Source of the DNA: Desulfobacter latus
GTDB lineage: Bacteria > Desulfobacterota > Desulfobacteria > Desulfobacterales > Desulfobacteraceae
NCBI RefSeq assembly: GCF_013389365.1
Contig: NZ_JACADJ010000010.1
Coordinates: 1 to 64,000, forward strand
Reading direction: 5' to 3'
Length of the DNA stretch: 64,000 bases
Shown piece by piece: positions 63,204-64,000 of this stretch; within the stretch, counting starts at the first letter, position 1, and each line of letters opens with the position of its first letter. The notes below the pieces were generated by a model that searched no databases, was not told the origin of the DNA, and saw only the letters and a list, made by a program, of their open reading frames with translations. The translations under genes and the position numbers were made by a program.

Positions 63204-63407
63204 TTAAATCACGGTCACATTTGCAGCTGCCGGTCCTTTGGGACCCTGTTCAATGTCGAATGAAACCTGTTCACCTTCATTGAGAGATTTAAAACCAACT
63301 GCGTTGATACCTGAGTGATGGACAAACACGTCCTTGCCACCATCTGCTTGTTCAATAAATCCAAAACCTTTTGACTCGCTAAACCACTTTACGATACCAT
63401 TTGCCAT
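63204..63407 (-). CDS. cspA: CspA-family cold-shock protein
   Basis: A 67-residue single cold-shock domain. RNA-binding RNP1 is KGFGFI (13-18), RNP2 is VFVHHS (27-32), and the opening [15 protein letters not shown] is typical. It is an RNA chaperone or antiterminator. TAGGAG stands before the ATG. The 5' untranslated leader is about 120 bases, as in cold-inducible members, and a strong terminator follows. Confidence 0.96.
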   Translation of the reverse strand: MANGIVKWFSESKGFGFIEQADGGKDVFVHHSGINAVGFKSLNEGEQVSFDIEQGPKGPAAANVTVI

Positions 63408-63534
63408 GTAGGCGTTCTCCTAAATAAAAAATAGAAAATAAATCATCTCAATCTTAAAATAATAATCACTGATTTCTCAGGGAAAATATCTAAGGAAGAA
63501 ACTCAAGCACTCTAAAGTCGTGCAATAGCTATAG

Positions 63535-63562
63535 AGCATACAGGAACGATTGAGTATGTCAA
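63535..63562 (-). promoter_or_regulatory. sigma-70 promoter of cspA
   Basis: On the minus strand TTGACA (63557-63562), 16 bases, TATGCT (63535-63540). It gives a leader of about 120 bases before cspA. Confidence 0.6.
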
Positions 63563-63565
63563 GCG

Positions 63566-63591
63566 AATTAAATTTATAGTATAGGAATTTC
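63566..63591 (-). repeat. fragment of the heptamer repeat family, copy D
   Basis: The minus strand reads GAAATTCCTATACTATAAATTTAA, the same as the 3' end of copy C (61350-61372), without palindrome or heptamers. Confidence 0.7.
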
Positions 63592-63605
63592 GGGCTTGAT
63601 TCTAT

Positions 63606-63691
63606 TGTCGGCCATTTCTTGTAGGGGCAATCCCTCTGTGGTTGCCCTCATTAGGACAGGCTGGGTAGCCTGCCCCCTACAGCGGCCGACG
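63606..63691. repeat. three-arm palindromic intergenic repeat
   Basis: Outer arms GTCGGCC (63607-63613) with GGCCGAC (63684-63690), and GTAGGGG (63621-63627) with CCCCTAC (63674-63680), enclose two inner hairpins: GGGCAA/TTGCCC (63625-63630, 63642-63647) and CAGGCT-GGGT-AGCCTG (63657-63672). This predicts a three-arm structure. With copy D and the cspA leader it fills the 365-base gap between cspA and the tRNA. Confidence 0.65.
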
Positions 63692-63730
63692 GCAGAAGAT
63701 GTATTAACGGCAGGAGACATAAAAACAAAA

Positions 63731-63758
63731 ATCCCGGCAACCTGTAGGTTGTCGGGAT
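63731..63758 (-). terminator. rho-independent terminator of tRNA-Asn
   Basis: ATCCCGGCAACC-TGTA-GGTTGTCGGGAT, 12-base stem with one mismatch, then a T run on the minus strand just after the tRNA. Confidence 0.9.
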
Positions 63759-63772
63759 AATATTTTTTATGT

Positions 63773-63848
63773 TGGCTCCCCAGCACGGACTTGAACCGCG
63801 GACTTAGTGGTTAACAGCCACTCGCTCTGCCAACTGAGCTACTGGGGA
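63773..63848 (-). tRNA. tRNA-Asn (GTT)
   Basis: Minus-strand 76-base tRNA with acceptor TCCCCAG/CTGGGGA, discriminator G and encoded CCA, D-arm AGCTCAGTTGGCAGAGC, anticodon loop CTGTTAACC with anticodon GTT, and T-loop GGTTCAAGTCC. Decodes AAC and AAU. Confidence 0.97.
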
Positions 63849-63875
63849 GCAGCGTCTCTCAATCAAGACGTGTGG

Positions 63876-63904
63876 GTTATATACCAGCCAAAATTCGTTG
63901 TCAA
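63876..63904 (-). promoter_or_regulatory. promoter of tRNA-Asn
   Basis: On the minus strand TTGACA (63899-63904), 17 bases, TATAAC (63876-63881), about 30 bases before the tRNA. Confidence 0.65.
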
Positions 63905-63923
63905 GCGAATTCAACAAAAAAAT

Positions 63924-63952
63924 TTGACATACGCTTTTCTTAATATTATTGT
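63924..63952 (+). promoter_or_regulatory. promoter of the gene at the right edge
   Basis: TTGACA (63924-63929), 17 bases, TATTGT (63947-63952), divergent from the tRNA promoter. Confidence 0.45.
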
Positions 63953-63988
63953 TATTATGAATTGAAAATTCAATAAAGGAAAATACCA

Positions 63989-64000
63989 ATGGATATTAAC
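63989..64000 (+). CDS. start of a gene cut by the window edge
   Basis: ATG 63989 follows AAAGGA at about nine bases and reads MDIN before the window ends. It has the divergent promoter at 63924-63952. Product cannot be told. Confidence 0.45.

Overview
This window looks like a chromosomal segment of a Gram-negative, probably strictly anaerobic Desulfobacterota bacterium, most likely Desulfobacteraceae. This is inferred from gene content, not from a database match. The outer-membrane set (lpxABDI, bamA, skp, lolCD, tolC, wza) shows a diderm envelope. A selenocysteine-containing SelD, an F0 ATP synthase operon (atpZ-atpI-atpB-atpE) without F1 genes, a radical-SAM/TPR protein and split rfaE1/rfaE2 genes all fit that group. 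Almost every gene is a housekeeping gene, packed in operons with 4- to 14-base overlaps.

Layout. 0.2-5.6 kb (+): rpoH, a TPR lipoprotein, a LolB-like lipoprotein, mrp and a UPF0280 protein. 5.6-8.9 kb (-): a small chemotaxis module (cheD, cheY, cheX, cheR, a degenerate cheD paralogue and a receiver-only protein) with no cheA, cheW or cheB. 9.2-12.3 kb (-): a DHH/CBS protein, a zinc-ribbon ParA, a possibly frameshifted small gene and a PilZ protein. 12.4-18.7 kb (-): atpE, atpB, atpI, atpZ, then selD, pgeF, rfaE2, a nitrilase and a class II DAHP synthase. 19.0-21.2 kb (+): a methyl-accepting chemotaxis protein. 21.3-29.7 kb (-): an exopolysaccharide export cluster (TPR protein, BY-kinase with an inserted domain, Wzz, Wza, outer-membrane barrel, a repeat protein, CpsB-type phosphatase). 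29.8-32.8 kb (-): rfaE1, thrH, hom, divergent from purM and tsaD (+). 35.1-36.9 kb: nagZ and an SH3-domain protein. 36.9-38.5 kb: a tnpA-less insertion-sequence-like element carrying an IscB RNA-guided nuclease and its omega RNA, abutting a tolC-like gene. 39.9-44.3 kb (-): a thioesterase, then aroK, aroA, aroE and pheA behind a classical phenylalanine attenuator. 44.4-56.1 kb (-): a CNNM/CorC-type protein and a long envelope-biogenesis operon from lysS through lolC, lolD, bamA, skp, lpxD, lpxA, lpxI to lpxB. 56.3-61.3 kb (+): rdgB, a nitroreductase, a radical-SAM/TPR protein and a DUF6178-like protein. 61.4-63.9 kb (-): a two-component system, cspA and tRNA-Asn.

The most notable signals are SelD as a selenoprotein whose UGA breaks the reading frame; the pheA leader peptide and attenuator; the IscB/omega-RNA element with matching end hairpins; a CheD paralogue that has lost both catalytic residues beside an intact CheD; a BY-kinase split by a DUF4388/PATAN-like insertion; and a dispersed repeat family whose three full copies carry 3, 5 and 7 heptamer units. 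I see no CRISPR array, prophage or rRNA.
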